Shown: piece after piece, positions 46,708 to 55,800 of the stretch | How the letters are laid out: the number at the start of each line of letters is the position of its first letter | Numbering within the stretch: the stretch's first letter is position 1 | Source: a bacterium | GTDB taxonomy: Bacteria > Actinomycetota > Acidimicrobiia > Spongiisociales > ZC4RG35 | Length of the DNA: 64,000 nucleotides | Reading direction: 5' to 3' | NCBI GenBank assembly: GCA_024638655.1 | Contig: JAHEJW010000010.1 | Span: 33,280-97,279 of the forward strand | The notes under the pieces: generated by a model | What the model was told of the DNA's origin: nothing | The model's input: only the letters and a program-made list of their open reading frames with translations | The model's database searches: none | Position numbers and translations under genes: made by a program

Positions 46708-49164
46708 CGGAGGCAGCGTCACCGGGTCGGCTACCGCGATATCGCCGAATTCGGCGACAACGGTCAGCTGCCCTACGCCCTCAGGTACCGCCTCGGCGGG
46801 GATGTCGAATTCGAAGCCCGAAAGGAGTAGCTCTTCACTCTCGAACCAGCGCACGACGTTGCGGTTCTCCTCGTCGGCGATCCCCTCCGCGATGAGCGAA
46901 TCCCCGACGAACACATATATGCGGTCAGGGGTTTGCTTTTCGGTGACATCGGCTGCCCATCCCCCGATCAGCCAACCTTCCTGTGACGCAGAAACCTCGT
47001 CCACCTGGATGCGCCGACGGCCCTCGTTCACCAAGTCGAGAACTCGCCCTTCGGCATCGCTCAGCTCCAAGGTCAACACGTCGGGCGACCCGGCGAGCCA
47101 GGCACCGTCGTCAGATACAACGAGAATCTCGACTTCGTTGCGCCCGTCGAGCACGAGGTCTTCTGAGATGAGCGCCCGCAACACTCCCCCGGTCGGTGAG
47201 TCCCGAACCAGATAGCCCGTTCCACCGACGCGGCCGTTCAAAACGATGAGCAGCTCGTCGCCGACGCCCTCCTCGGGGAGTTCCATTCGCCCCGTGAGGA
47301 AAGTCTGCACGAGCCCTTTGTCCCGCTCGACATTGGAGAGTGTGGATCCGAGATCGAGAGACCACTTGACTTCTCCGCTCTCGGTCACGTGAAGCGACCC
47401 TGCGTCCTCTCCCACCAGTTCGGCGTGTGTTCCGGCCCCGGCCACGGCCCGCCAATTGGTCTGGTCGGGTACCCAGGCGTGATTCCTCTCCACCTGGTCA
47501 AACAGGATCTCGATGGCGGTACTCACTCCCTCTGCGCTGCAGCACCACCAGATCGGTCTGTGGGGCCGGTCGAGATCTCCGGTCTCGAGGAGTGACATGC
47601 CGTCGAAATCCCACTCCGTCTCTATTCCGAGTGTGTCGACGATGGTCGGCAGGATGTCGATTCCGTAGGCCGCCGTATCCACGGTCTGCCCAGCCTCCTG
47701 ATTCGGGTACTTGATGAAGAGAGGTATGCGATAGAGATCATCACGGTTGTCCTCGTACGGCCAGCGGCGATGCTCACCCGGGACGAACGAGGCACCGTGA
47801 TCGGCGATGACGATGATCAGTGCGTCGTCCCAGCTCTCTGTCTCGTCGAGTTTCGCAAACAGGCGGCCGAGGAGCTCGTCGAGAAAGCCCGTCTGATAGA
47901 GATGCCGCTGGAATCCGATCAGTGCGGGTCTCGGATCCGTTGACCAGCGTCCGTCTCCCGCCACACCTTCGACCTCGGTGTACTCCTCGGGGCGCTGATA
48001 ATGGGTCCCGCTCGGATTCGTCTTCCACGGCACATGGGGGGCTTCGAGGTGCGCGTAGTGAAGAGTGGGAGCGGGATCGCTCTCGATACCGTTGATCAGC
48101 CGCTGCACCCAGTCGACCCACTCGACCCGTTGTCGGTGTTCGGGAACCGGCAGACCTTCGATATCGACCCCAGACCCTGCCGTCAGACCGCCATCGCCGA
48201 GGAAACCCTTCCACGCGTTCTCGATGCTGGGAAGCCGCTCTCTGAGCCCCGCCGGCAAAGTCAGATGCCCGTACACGACCGCGACATCGCTCAACAAGGA
48301 GGTGAAACGGGCCGGTGCCCGGCCGGCATAGTCGGGACACACATCCTCGGGGCACATGTCAGCGATCCATTCGATCACATGCATCTCGTACGAACCGCTG
48401 AGCAGGTTGAAGAGGTTGTCCGGGTGGTCCACGCTCGAGGGGCTCAGACCCTTCTCACCCAGCTTGCCCGTGAGAATCGCAGGGATACTTTGAGTCGTAG
48501 CGATCGAGTTGGAGAAAGCGTTGCGGTACCAGCTCCCCTCCTGGGCGAGTCGAGCGAAGTTGGGAAAAAGCCTCTGATTCACGTTTCCGTCTCGATCCAT
48601 GATCGAAGCGAGTGGCATCTCATCCAGCTGGATGAAGACGACCGGCCCGGGCTGGTCGATGGGCGTGGCGGCTTCGGGAGCGGCCGACGCCTCCCATATC
48701 AAACGCGCCGAAGCGGAGAGACCGACGAACCCGACCAGCACGACGGGAAGTGCTAGAGCGAAGTAGGCGACCGCGCGAGGGAACCAGCGATGGAGCAGAA
48801 TCACGGCCAGCGCAACGATCAGGGCCGAAGCCGACGCGATCAAGGTGCCGTCAGAGAAGAGCTGTCGGCTGATCACGAACCCAATCGCGACGGAGAGGAG
48901 CGCCACAAGAGACAGATAGACGATGTCGCCGGTCTTCTCACTCAGCTTCGCGCCCACCCATATGAACCCGGTAGCCACGAAGGGCACTGCGAGCCCAACG
49001 ACGAGGCCGAACGCAAGTATCTCCGGCCCTGATGTCCGATTGGCAACGAAGACCTCGGGGTTTCGGCCATATATATCAAGGACCGGCGCTGCCACAGCTG
49101 CAGTGCTCAGGCCGCAGATGACCAGGAACCGCCGCCAGACGCTGCCAAGTTCGAAGGCTCCCAT
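46693..49164 (-). CDS. Membrane AlkP-superfamily (sulfatase-type) protein
   Basis: An 823-residue protein. The N-terminus has about five membrane helices (residues 8 to about 165). An external alkaline-phosphatase/sulfatase-fold domain follows, with metal ligands in VFIQLDEMP, the nucleophile region SNSIATTQSIPAILTG, and IVIADHGASF with HRRW. A C-terminal region of about 230 residues is mainly beta (two sandwich-like parts ending DIAVADPVTLPPLFGG). It resembles LtaS/phosphoglycerol-transferase-like enzymes that modify envelope glycans or polymers. ATG 49164 is chosen; longer forms start at 49287. It converges on the kinase-like/methyltransferase gene, a likely functional neighbour. Confidence 0.8.
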   Translation of the reverse strand: MGAFELGSVWRRFLVICGLSTAAVAAPVLDIYGRNPEVFVANRTSGPEILAFGLVVGLAVPFVATGFIWVGAKLSEKTGDIVYLSLVALLSVAIGFVISRQLFSDGTLIASASALIVALAVILLHRWFPRAVAYFALALPVVLVGFVGLSASARLIWEASAAPEAATPIDQPGPVVFIQLDEMPLASIMDRDGNVNQRLFPNFARLAQEGSWYRNAFSNSIATTQSIPAILTGKLGEKGLSPSSVDHPDNLFNLLSGSYEMHVIEWIADMCPEDVCPDYAGRAPARFTSLLSDVAVVYGHLTLPAGLRERLPSIENAWKGFLGDGGLTAGSGVDIEGLPVPEHRQRVEWVDWVQRLINGIESDPAPTLHYAHLEAPHVPWKTNPSGTHYQRPEEYTEVEGVAGDGRWSTDPRPALIGFQRHLYQTGFLDELLGRLFAKLDETESWDDALIIVIADHGASFVPGEHRRWPYEDNRDDLYRIPLFIKYPNQEAGQTVDTAAYGIDILPTIVDTLGIETEWDFDGMSLLETGDLDRPHRPIWWCCSAEGVSTAIEILFDQVERNHAWVPDQTNWRAVAGAGTHAELVGEDAGSLHVTESGEVKWSLDLGSTLSNVERDKGLVQTFLTGRMELPEEGVGDELLIVLNGRVGGTGYLVRDSPTGGVLRALISEDLVLDGRNEVEILVVSDDGAWLAGSPDVLTLELSDAEGRVLDLVNEGRRRIQVDEVSASQEGWLIGGWAADVTEKQTPDRIYVFVGDSLIAEGIADEENRNVVRWFESEELLLSGFEFDIPAEAVPEGVGQLTVVAEFGDIAVADPVTLPPLFGG

Positions 49165-49322
49165 AGGCACCACGAAAAGGTACCGGTGTTCCCGGGCAAC
49201 GCGACACGACCATCCTCCGGGTCGTGTTTCCCGGCTCCCCTGCTTAACTCCACTCCAGATCCTGGACACCTCTGGGAACCACGTCATCGCCCGTGACGTC
49301 TACAAGACGAGGGAACGAGCAG

Positions 49323-50924
49323 TTGACCGATTCCACTAAAGGCTTCTACCGGCGCATTCGGCTCCGAATGCGACTCGCCTGGATGGCAGATTCCGCCCAG
49401 ATATACGCCCCGTATCTCGGTTGGAGCATCCTCGGCCTGTTGATCGCCGACTGGCTGACCACCTGGGCCGGGGCGCTTCGCTACTCGCTGTTTGCCGTCT
49501 TGGCCTTCGTTGGTGCCTTGCTGATCGGAGCCGCACTACTCCGCATCGGGGAATGGGAGGCGGCGCGGTCGGCCGAGCGAGGGCTCGGGTTGCCTGCGAC
49601 CCTGACCACAGCCCTCGAATTCAACGATGCCGACAACGACATCCACCGGAGGATCCAGAGCCGGGCAAATGAGATCGCTGCCACTGCCAGCCCGGCCCGT
49701 GCGATTCCGATTCCCGTCCGACCCGACAAGCTTCGCCTGCTCGGGTACGCAGCAGCCCTGGTTCTGGGGGTGGCCATCCTGCCCGCGTTGGGCGGAGCTC
49801 CTGCGCTATCGGCAGACACAGATTCGGCGCTCGATGCCGAGGCAGAAGAGGTCGAAAAGCTGGCTGAGGCTGTCAGACAAGCCGATGTGAGCACGTCGGA
49901 GGAGATCGCAGAGGAGCTCGAAGAGCTCGCCCAGCTCTTGCGCGATGCCCGGTCCCTCGAGGAAGGGCTGGCCGCACTCGACAGTACCGACAAACGGCTC
50001 TCCTCCCGATCGGACCCCATGTTCCTCGCTCAGAAGGCAGCAGTGCAAGGGCTGGCGCGCGATCTCGCCCTTCGTCCTCTTGTCGATGGTGCACCCCTCG
50101 ATGCCGCCTCCCAGCTGGAAGAGCTGGCCGCCGAACTCGACCAGCTGAGCGAGCCAGAGCTGCGGGCGCTCCAGGACCGTCTGTCCGATTTGGCTGCGTC
50201 ACAGGCGTCTGGCAACCCGGGCCTGTCGAGCGATCTGGCCGATGCGTCTCGCGCCCTGTCCACAGGTGATCTGAGTGCGGCGCGCGATGCTCTCGATCGG
50301 GCGGCGTCCGGTCAGAGCTCGGGGGTCGTCGGAGCACGAGACCAACAGGCACTCAGCGAGGTCAGAAGGAGCCTTGGTGCCATAGCAGACAGACTCGCCG
50401 GATCTGACCGGGCCGACACCAATGGCCAAGGTGAAGGCCAGGGACAAGGACAAGGACAAGGCCAAGGCCAAGGCCAAGGCCAAGGCCAAGGCCAGGGCCA
50501 AGGGCAAGGTCAGGGCCAGGGCCAGGGACAAGGCCAAGGGCAGGGATCACCGGGTGGTGTCATCTCAGGTGTCCGCCCCGGTGATGGCAACGCCACCGGT
50601 CAAGGCGGTCAGGGATCCGTAGGTCCCGGCAGCTCTGCCGAAACCGGCGGAGAACCGCAGGTCAGCGATGTATACGACCCTGTCGACCGGGGCAACTTGT
50701 CCGATCTGCTCCAGGTCGACCTCGAAGGAGGAACTGCAGACGGTGATCTCGTAGGACGCGGTGAGGCCCCAACCGAGAGAGGGCAGTCTGTGGTGCCATA
50801 TGCCCAGGTGCTGCCCGAGTACCTCAACGAGGCAGCCGACGCCCTCGGTGCCCTCAGGCTGCCGCCCTCGATGAAGGGGATTGTCCAGAGCTACTTCGAT
50901 CAACTGGCCGCGGAGGTGAGATGA
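49323..50924 (+). CDS. Membrane protein with coiled coil and (Gly-Gln)n repeat (DUF4175-like)
   Basis: A 533-residue protein. Two or three N-terminal helices (YAPYLGWSILGLLIADWL, LFAVLAFVGALLIGAALL, LLGYAAALVLGVAILPAL) precede a long acidic coiled coil (about residues 155-370, rich in Glu, Leu, Ala and Asp). An uninterrupted Gly-Gln repeat of about 20 dipeptides and a C-terminal domain follow, ending in ADALGALRLPPSMKGIVQSYFDQL. The layout is like DUF4175-type proteins encoded beside MoxR/VWA genes. TTG 49323 has a GAGGGA ribosome-binding site; GTG 49293 is an alternative. It is the first gene of the 49.3-57.2 kb operon and probably its membrane scaffold. Confidence 0.75.
   Translation: MTDSTKGFYRRIRLRMRLAWMADSAQIYAPYLGWSILGLLIADWLTTWAGALRYSLFAVLAFVGALLIGAALLRIGEWEAARSAERGLGLPATLTTALEFNDADNDIHRRIQSRANEIAATASPARAIPIPVRPDKLRLLGYAAALVLGVAILPALGGAPALSADTDSALDAEAEEVEKLAEAVRQADVSTSEEIAEELEELAQLLRDARSLEEGLAALDSTDKRLSSRSDPMFLAQKAAVQGLARDLALRPLVDGAPLDAASQLEELAAELDQLSEPELRALQDRLSDLAASQASGNPGLSSDLADASRALSTGDLSAARDALDRAASGQSSGVVGARDQQALSEVRRSLGAIADRLAGSDRADTNGQGEGQGQGQGQGQGQGQGQGQGQGQGQGQGQGQGQGQGQGSPGGVISGVRPGDGNATGQGGQGSVGPGSSAETGGEPQVSDVYDPVDRGNLSDLLQVDLEGGTADGDLVGRGEAPTERGQSVVPYAQVLPEYLNEAADALGALRLPPSMKGIVQSYFDQLAAEVR
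50424..50546 (+). repeat. Hexanucleotide tandem repeat coding for Gly-Gln
   Basis: About 20 copies of a 6-bp unit (GGCCAA and close variants GGACAA, GGCCAG, GGGCAA). The wobble positions vary, but a block of identical GGCCAA copies in the middle suggests recent expansion by slippage. Changes of whole units would keep the frame. Confidence 0.9.
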
Positions 50925-50933
50925 GAAGGCGAC

Positions 50934-51947
50934 ATGGGTGAGCTCAACGACAGGACACTCGAGATCTACTCGACAACTGCCGCCCGCATCGAGGAGTCCG
51001 TGGCGTCGCGCATCGTCGGCCAGCCGGAGCTCATCAGACAGACTCTCGTAGGGCTACTCGCCAGTGGCCACATCCTGCTCGAGGGTGTGCCCGGCCTGGG
51101 CAAAACCGAGCTGGTCAAGTCGTTTGGCTCGGCGGTGGGAATGAACTTCGCCCGTGTCCAGTTCACTCCCGACCTGATGCCGGCTGACATCGTCGGGACC
51201 CAGGTGCTCGAAGACGATGAAGCGGGCCATCGCCAATTCAGGTACCGGGCGGGGCCGGTGTTCACCAATCTCTTGCTCGCTGACGAGATCAATCGGGCCA
51301 CCCCCAAGACCCAGGCCGCTCTGCTGGAGGCGATGCAGGAGCGCCAAGTCACGGTTGCCGGTGAGACGCGACAATTGCCGGAGCCCTTTGTCGTGCTCGC
51401 AACACAGAACCCCATCGAGCTGGAGGGCACCTATCCGCTGCCCGAGGCGCAACTCGATCGCTTCATGTTCAAGGTGGCGGTCAGGCCCCCGACGGCCGAC
51501 GTCCTCGAAGAGATTCTGAACCGCACCACCAGTGGCGGGATCGAGGCGGTACCGCAGGTAGCCGACAGGCGGCAGGTCCTCGACATGATCATGCTCACCC
51601 CTCAGATCCCGATGACCAGTCACCTGGTCCGGTATGTGGCCGAGTTGGTCGAGGCAACTCAACCGGAGGGAGATACCGCATCACCGACCATCAAGCGCTA
51701 TGTCCGATATGGCAGCTCTCCGAGAGGCGGCCAAGCGATGGTGATGGCAGCCAAGGCTGCGGCACTCATCGATGGAAGGCTGCACGTGACCGCTGATGAC
51801 ATCCGCTGGGCAGCACCGGCTGCTCTTCGCCACCGGCTCGTGCTCGGTTACGAAGCCGCTGCAGAAGGGATCTCGCCGGATGTGCTGGTCAGAGAGATAC
51901 TTCAGTCGTCTGGCGAACCGAAAGCCGAGATCCGGGGCGCCCCGTGA
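50934..51947 (+). CDS. moxR: MoxR-type AAA ATPase
   Basis: A 337-residue MoxR ATPase with intact motifs: Walker A GVPGLGKTEL, the pre-sensor MNFARVQFTPDLMPADIVG, Walker B LLADEINRATPKTQ, sensor 1 FVVLATQNPIELEGTYPLPEAQLDRF with the arginine finger, and the C-terminal lid. MoxR proteins remodel or activate partners carrying VWA domains. It starts 9 bp after the Gly-Gln protein gene and overlaps the DUF58 gene by 4 bp, so all are co-translated. Confidence 0.95.
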   Translation: MGELNDRTLEIYSTTAARIEESVASRIVGQPELIRQTLVGLLASGHILLEGVPGLGKTELVKSFGSAVGMNFARVQFTPDLMPADIVGTQVLEDDEAGHRQFRYRAGPVFTNLLLADEINRATPKTQAALLEAMQERQVTVAGETRQLPEPFVVLATQNPIELEGTYPLPEAQLDRFMFKVAVRPPTADVLEEILNRTTSGGIEAVPQVADRRQVLDMIMLTPQIPMTSHLVRYVAELVEATQPEGDTASPTIKRYVRYGSSPRGGQAMVMAAKAAALIDGRLHVTADDIRWAAPAALRHRLVLGYEAAAEGISPDVLVREILQSSGEPKAEIRGAP

Positions 51948-52801
51948 GACTGCTCAGCCCGGCCTTCATGGCCAGGCTCGAGAACCTCCAGCTGATGAAC
52001 CGGCGCCGCCTGGTGGGCAGGTTCGGAGGCGAGCACTCCTCACGCCGCCACGGCAACACCGTGGACTTCGCTGACTTCCGTGAATACCACCCTGGGGACG
52101 ACTTTCGGAGGATCGACTATCACGTGATGGCCCGACTCGATCAGGTCCTCATCAAGCTCTACGAAGCCGACGACGAGGTCACCGTTCGGCTGCTCATCGA
52201 CACCTCGGCCTCGATGGGCGTCGGGGGGAAGATCGATCAGGCGAAGCGGCTCGCCGCCGCGTTGGGCTTCGTTTCACTGGCCAACCACGATTCGGTGACC
52301 GTTCACACGTTTCCAAGCGTCGGCCGGACTCCGCGCTTCGCCGGCAGGGGTTCGGTCCCGGCTTTCCTTTCCCATCTGGAGACCCTCGAGGCCGGTGGCC
52401 CGACTCCGTTCGCCCAGGCAGCGGCACATCTGCTGGGCCGGTCCACATTGCCCGGGATGACCATCGTGATCAGCGACCTCCTCACCGAGGAGTGGCCGGC
52501 GTTGATTCGACTGAGCGCTTCCGGTTCGGACATCACGGTCTTGCACGTCCTCTGCAAGGAAGACCTGGACCCCGACCACTCCGGCGATCTCGAGCTGGTC
52601 GACCGTGAGAGCCGCGAGCGCCTCACCGTGAGTGTCACCGATGACATCTCATCGAGCTACCGGGAAAGAGTCGCCAGTTGGCGTGAAGAGGTGATGACGG
52701 CTGCCCGGGCGTCCGGCTCCACATATCTCGCCGTCGATGCCGAGGAGAACGTCGAGGAGCTGCTCCTGCGATCCTGGCGACAAGCCGGGGTCCTCAGGTG
52801 A
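51944..52801 (+). CDS. DUF58 (VWA-like) protein
   Basis: A 285-residue protein. The DUF58 signature FADFREYHPGDDFRRIDYHVMARLDQVLIKLYEADDE spans about residues 45-80 and is followed by a VWA-like domain with the MIDAS DTSASM. DUF58 proteins are constant partners of MoxR in Bat-type operons. It is joined to both neighbours by 4-bp GTGA overlaps. Confidence 0.92.
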   Translation: MRLLSPAFMARLENLQLMNRRRLVGRFGGEHSSRRHGNTVDFADFREYHPGDDFRRIDYHVMARLDQVLIKLYEADDEVTVRLLIDTSASMGVGGKIDQAKRLAAALGFVSLANHDSVTVHTFPSVGRTPRFAGRGSVPAFLSHLETLEAGGPTPFAQAAAHLLGRSTLPGMTIVISDLLTEEWPALIRLSASGSDITVLHVLCKEDLDPDHSGDLELVDRESRERLTVSVTDDISSSYRERVASWREEVMTAARASGSTYLAVDAEENVEELLLRSWRQAGVLR

Positions 52802-55800
52802 CCCTTCTCCTCCCGATTGGCCTGCTGGCGATCCTCCTGGCGATACCGATCGTCCTGCTCCACATGCTCACGCCGCGCCGCCCACCAACGGAAGTCTCTT
52901 CCTTGCTCCACTGGGATGGCCTGCGCCACTCGATTACCGCTGCCGAGCCGTGGCAGAAGTTGCGCTGGAGTCTCCTTCTCATCCTTCAACTGCTCGCAGT
53001 GGCCCTCTTCGCGTTGTCCCTCGCCCGGCCGGCCACGGTGGAAGAAGCGACACTGGCTGACCACACGGTGTTCGTAATCGACGCGTCCGGGTCGATGGCT
53101 GCGATCGATGGAGCGCCAGACAGGCTGGGTCTTGCAGTCGAAGAGGCGGAAGCTCTGCGAGCGGAGCTCCCCGACGGAGGGCTCGCTTCGATCATCGTAG
53201 CTTCCTCCCAGCCGTCGATCCTCTTGGACCAGAGCCCCAGCGAGGAGGAATTCCGGAGGGCGGCCCGCTCGATTCGGACGATGGCCTCAGAGGCCGACTA
53301 CGAAAGCGCCTTCGCTCTCGCCGAGTCCCTGGTCTCATCCGACAGAGAGACCGGATTCGTGCTGATCTCCGATGGTCAGGTGGACGAGATCGACCAAAGA
53401 CTCGCTCCCTTGGGCACCAGGTTCGTCCCGGTCGGGGAGACCGACGTCAACCGAGCCATCACCGACCTGTCGGTGAACGCAGGGCCTGGCGGATTGCGGG
53501 CGCGGGTGTCCATCGAGTCGACTGGAGGGCCCAACGCCCGACAGGTCCTCCGTATCGACGTCGACGGCACAACCGTGCTCACCGAGGAGGTCGAGATCCC
53601 TTCAGGTGAGGTCTTCGAGGAGACCTTCGAGCTGCCCAACGGCACGAGGGTGGCCGCCTTCCTCGACGGGGAGGATCTTCTCGCCTATGACAACCAGCGT
53701 TACGCGTCCGCACCGGCGATAGGCGCCCTGAAAGGGCGGGTTCACGGGGAGGCGACATTCTTCGTCGATCAGCTCCTCTCTGCGATCCCCGAGGTCGACA
53801 CCGAGGTGGGGCTCGGCGAGGAAGTCGATTTCGAGGTATACGTGGGCTCCCCGGTCCCCGCCGAGCCCTCCACCCCGTTCATAGCTGTCGATGTGCCGGG
53901 GGGAGTCCCCGGGGTCATCCCGGTCGGCCGGACGACGGATCCGATCCCCACCCTGGTGGCCGATGACTCGATGCTGGAGGACGTCGACGTCTCCCGAATA
54001 GCTATCGCAGAGGCTCAGATCCTGGAGGTTCGGTCGGGCGAAGTCCTCCTCGGTGCCCCGGGCGCGCCACTGATCGTTCGGGGTGAGGTTGAAGGGACTC
54101 CCTTCTTCTACATCGCCTTCACTCTCGAGCAGTCGAACCTGCCCGTGAACATCGCCTATCCCATACTCGGGGCGCGGATGGTGGGCGAGCTTGCGACTGC
54201 CGGCGCATCGACCGCTTCTCTCGTCGTCGGCGAGCCGATCCCCATCGGTTCCGGGGGAGCGGTGGTCTGGGACCCGAGGAACAGCCGCTCCACACTGTCG
54301 GTCGGGGACTCGAGCCCCATCGCGGACCAGGCAGGCTTCTGGGTGATGAAACGCCCGGATCAGGATCCGATCGACATCGCGGTGAATGCCAGTGTCATCG
54401 AATCCGAGCTGAGGCCCATGAGAGAGCTCCCAGAGCTTCGAGCCGCAGCAGGAGGCGCCGATGACCAGGTGCCCACAGCCACGATCGCGAGGTCGTTGCT
54501 GCCCTGGTTCGTGGCCGTCCTGGCCGTCGCGCTCGCATCCGAGCTCTGGGCGAGTTATCGAGTTCGAGGCGTGCCTCCAAGGCAATGGCGCTGGGGACTG
54601 GGTCTGAGGGCATTGATCGCTCTGCTCCTGGCTCTCTCCTTGCTCGACCCTGCCATCGCCCGGACGTCCGACGATGTGACCACTGTCTTCGTCGTCGATG
54701 CATCCGACTCGATGGGAGCCTCGCTCGAGACGGCACGAAGCTGGGTCCAGTCCGCTATCACCGAGTCGGGAGACGGACAATGGGCAGTCGTGGAGTTTGG
54801 CGGTGACGCCAGGCTGGGCACGCCGTTGGGCAACAACCCCTACCGACCCGCCCGTGGTGTTGACCGGGAGTCGACGAATGTAGCAAGGGGTCTGCGTCTC
54901 GGTGAGTCCGTACTCTCTGGGGAGACCCGTCAACGAATGATCCTCGTGTCTGACGGGAGAACCAACTCGGGTGACCTCCAGGCCGAGATCGATCGTCTGA
55001 AGACTCTCGGCGTGGTGGTAGACGTCCACACGCTGGCGCCTGAGAGGAGAACCGACGCTGCGGTCGCAGGCATCGACATGCCGAACACCGTCAATGCTGA
55101 AGAGGTGTTCGAGGCCACTGTGGAGATCGTCTCGACCATCAGCGGCTCCGCCGAGGTCGAGCTTCTCGACGATGACGGTTTGATAGAGCGCAAATCGGTC
55201 GAAGTGGTGCCCGGCCCGAACTTCGTCACTTTCTCGGTCGAAGCGGGATCGACGGGCTTGCATCGCCTAACCGCGCGAGTCTCACTCCCCGGGGATGGGA
55301 TCGTCGAGAATGACGAGACCGTCAATGCCGTCGAGATCGCCGGGCCTGCCAGCGTTCTCCTGGTCGAAGGCGTCGGCGTCGACGGCTCGAGCCTCGCCGA
55401 CGTACTCGAGTCGCGAGGGTTGGTCACGGAGACGATCGGCATAGAAGACCTTCCCGGACTGCAAGATCTCGCGGTTCACAAGGCGATGGTGCTTGTGGAC
55501 GTGAGCGTCCGTGACCTGAGCGAGCAGAGGATGTCGACGATCGCGACTTATGTCCGCGAGCTCGGCCGGGGTCTCATCGCTATCGGAGGCACCCATTCCT
55601 ACGGTCTTGGAGGCTACCGAGACACCGAGCTCGAGGCCATCCTCCCGGTGGACAGCGAAGCGACTGACGCGTTGCGAGAGGTCGGAGTGGCCGAAGTCCT
55701 CCTCATCGACACGAGCGAGTCGATGGGGGCCTGTCATTGTGACGAGCAGGGTATCGACAGCTCGGAAGGCGGGGTCAACAAGACCGACATCTCCAAAGCG

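Noticed and set aside
50424..50546. A CRISPR-like or structural DNA repeat
   Set aside because: The unit is 6 bp with no spacers and stays in frame as Gly-Gln; it is a coding microsatellite.
53602..55263. A 553-codon reverse-strand frame inside the triple-VWA gene
   Set aside because: It has no recognisable domain and lies fully inside a gene with clear motifs; long antisense frames are common at this GC content.
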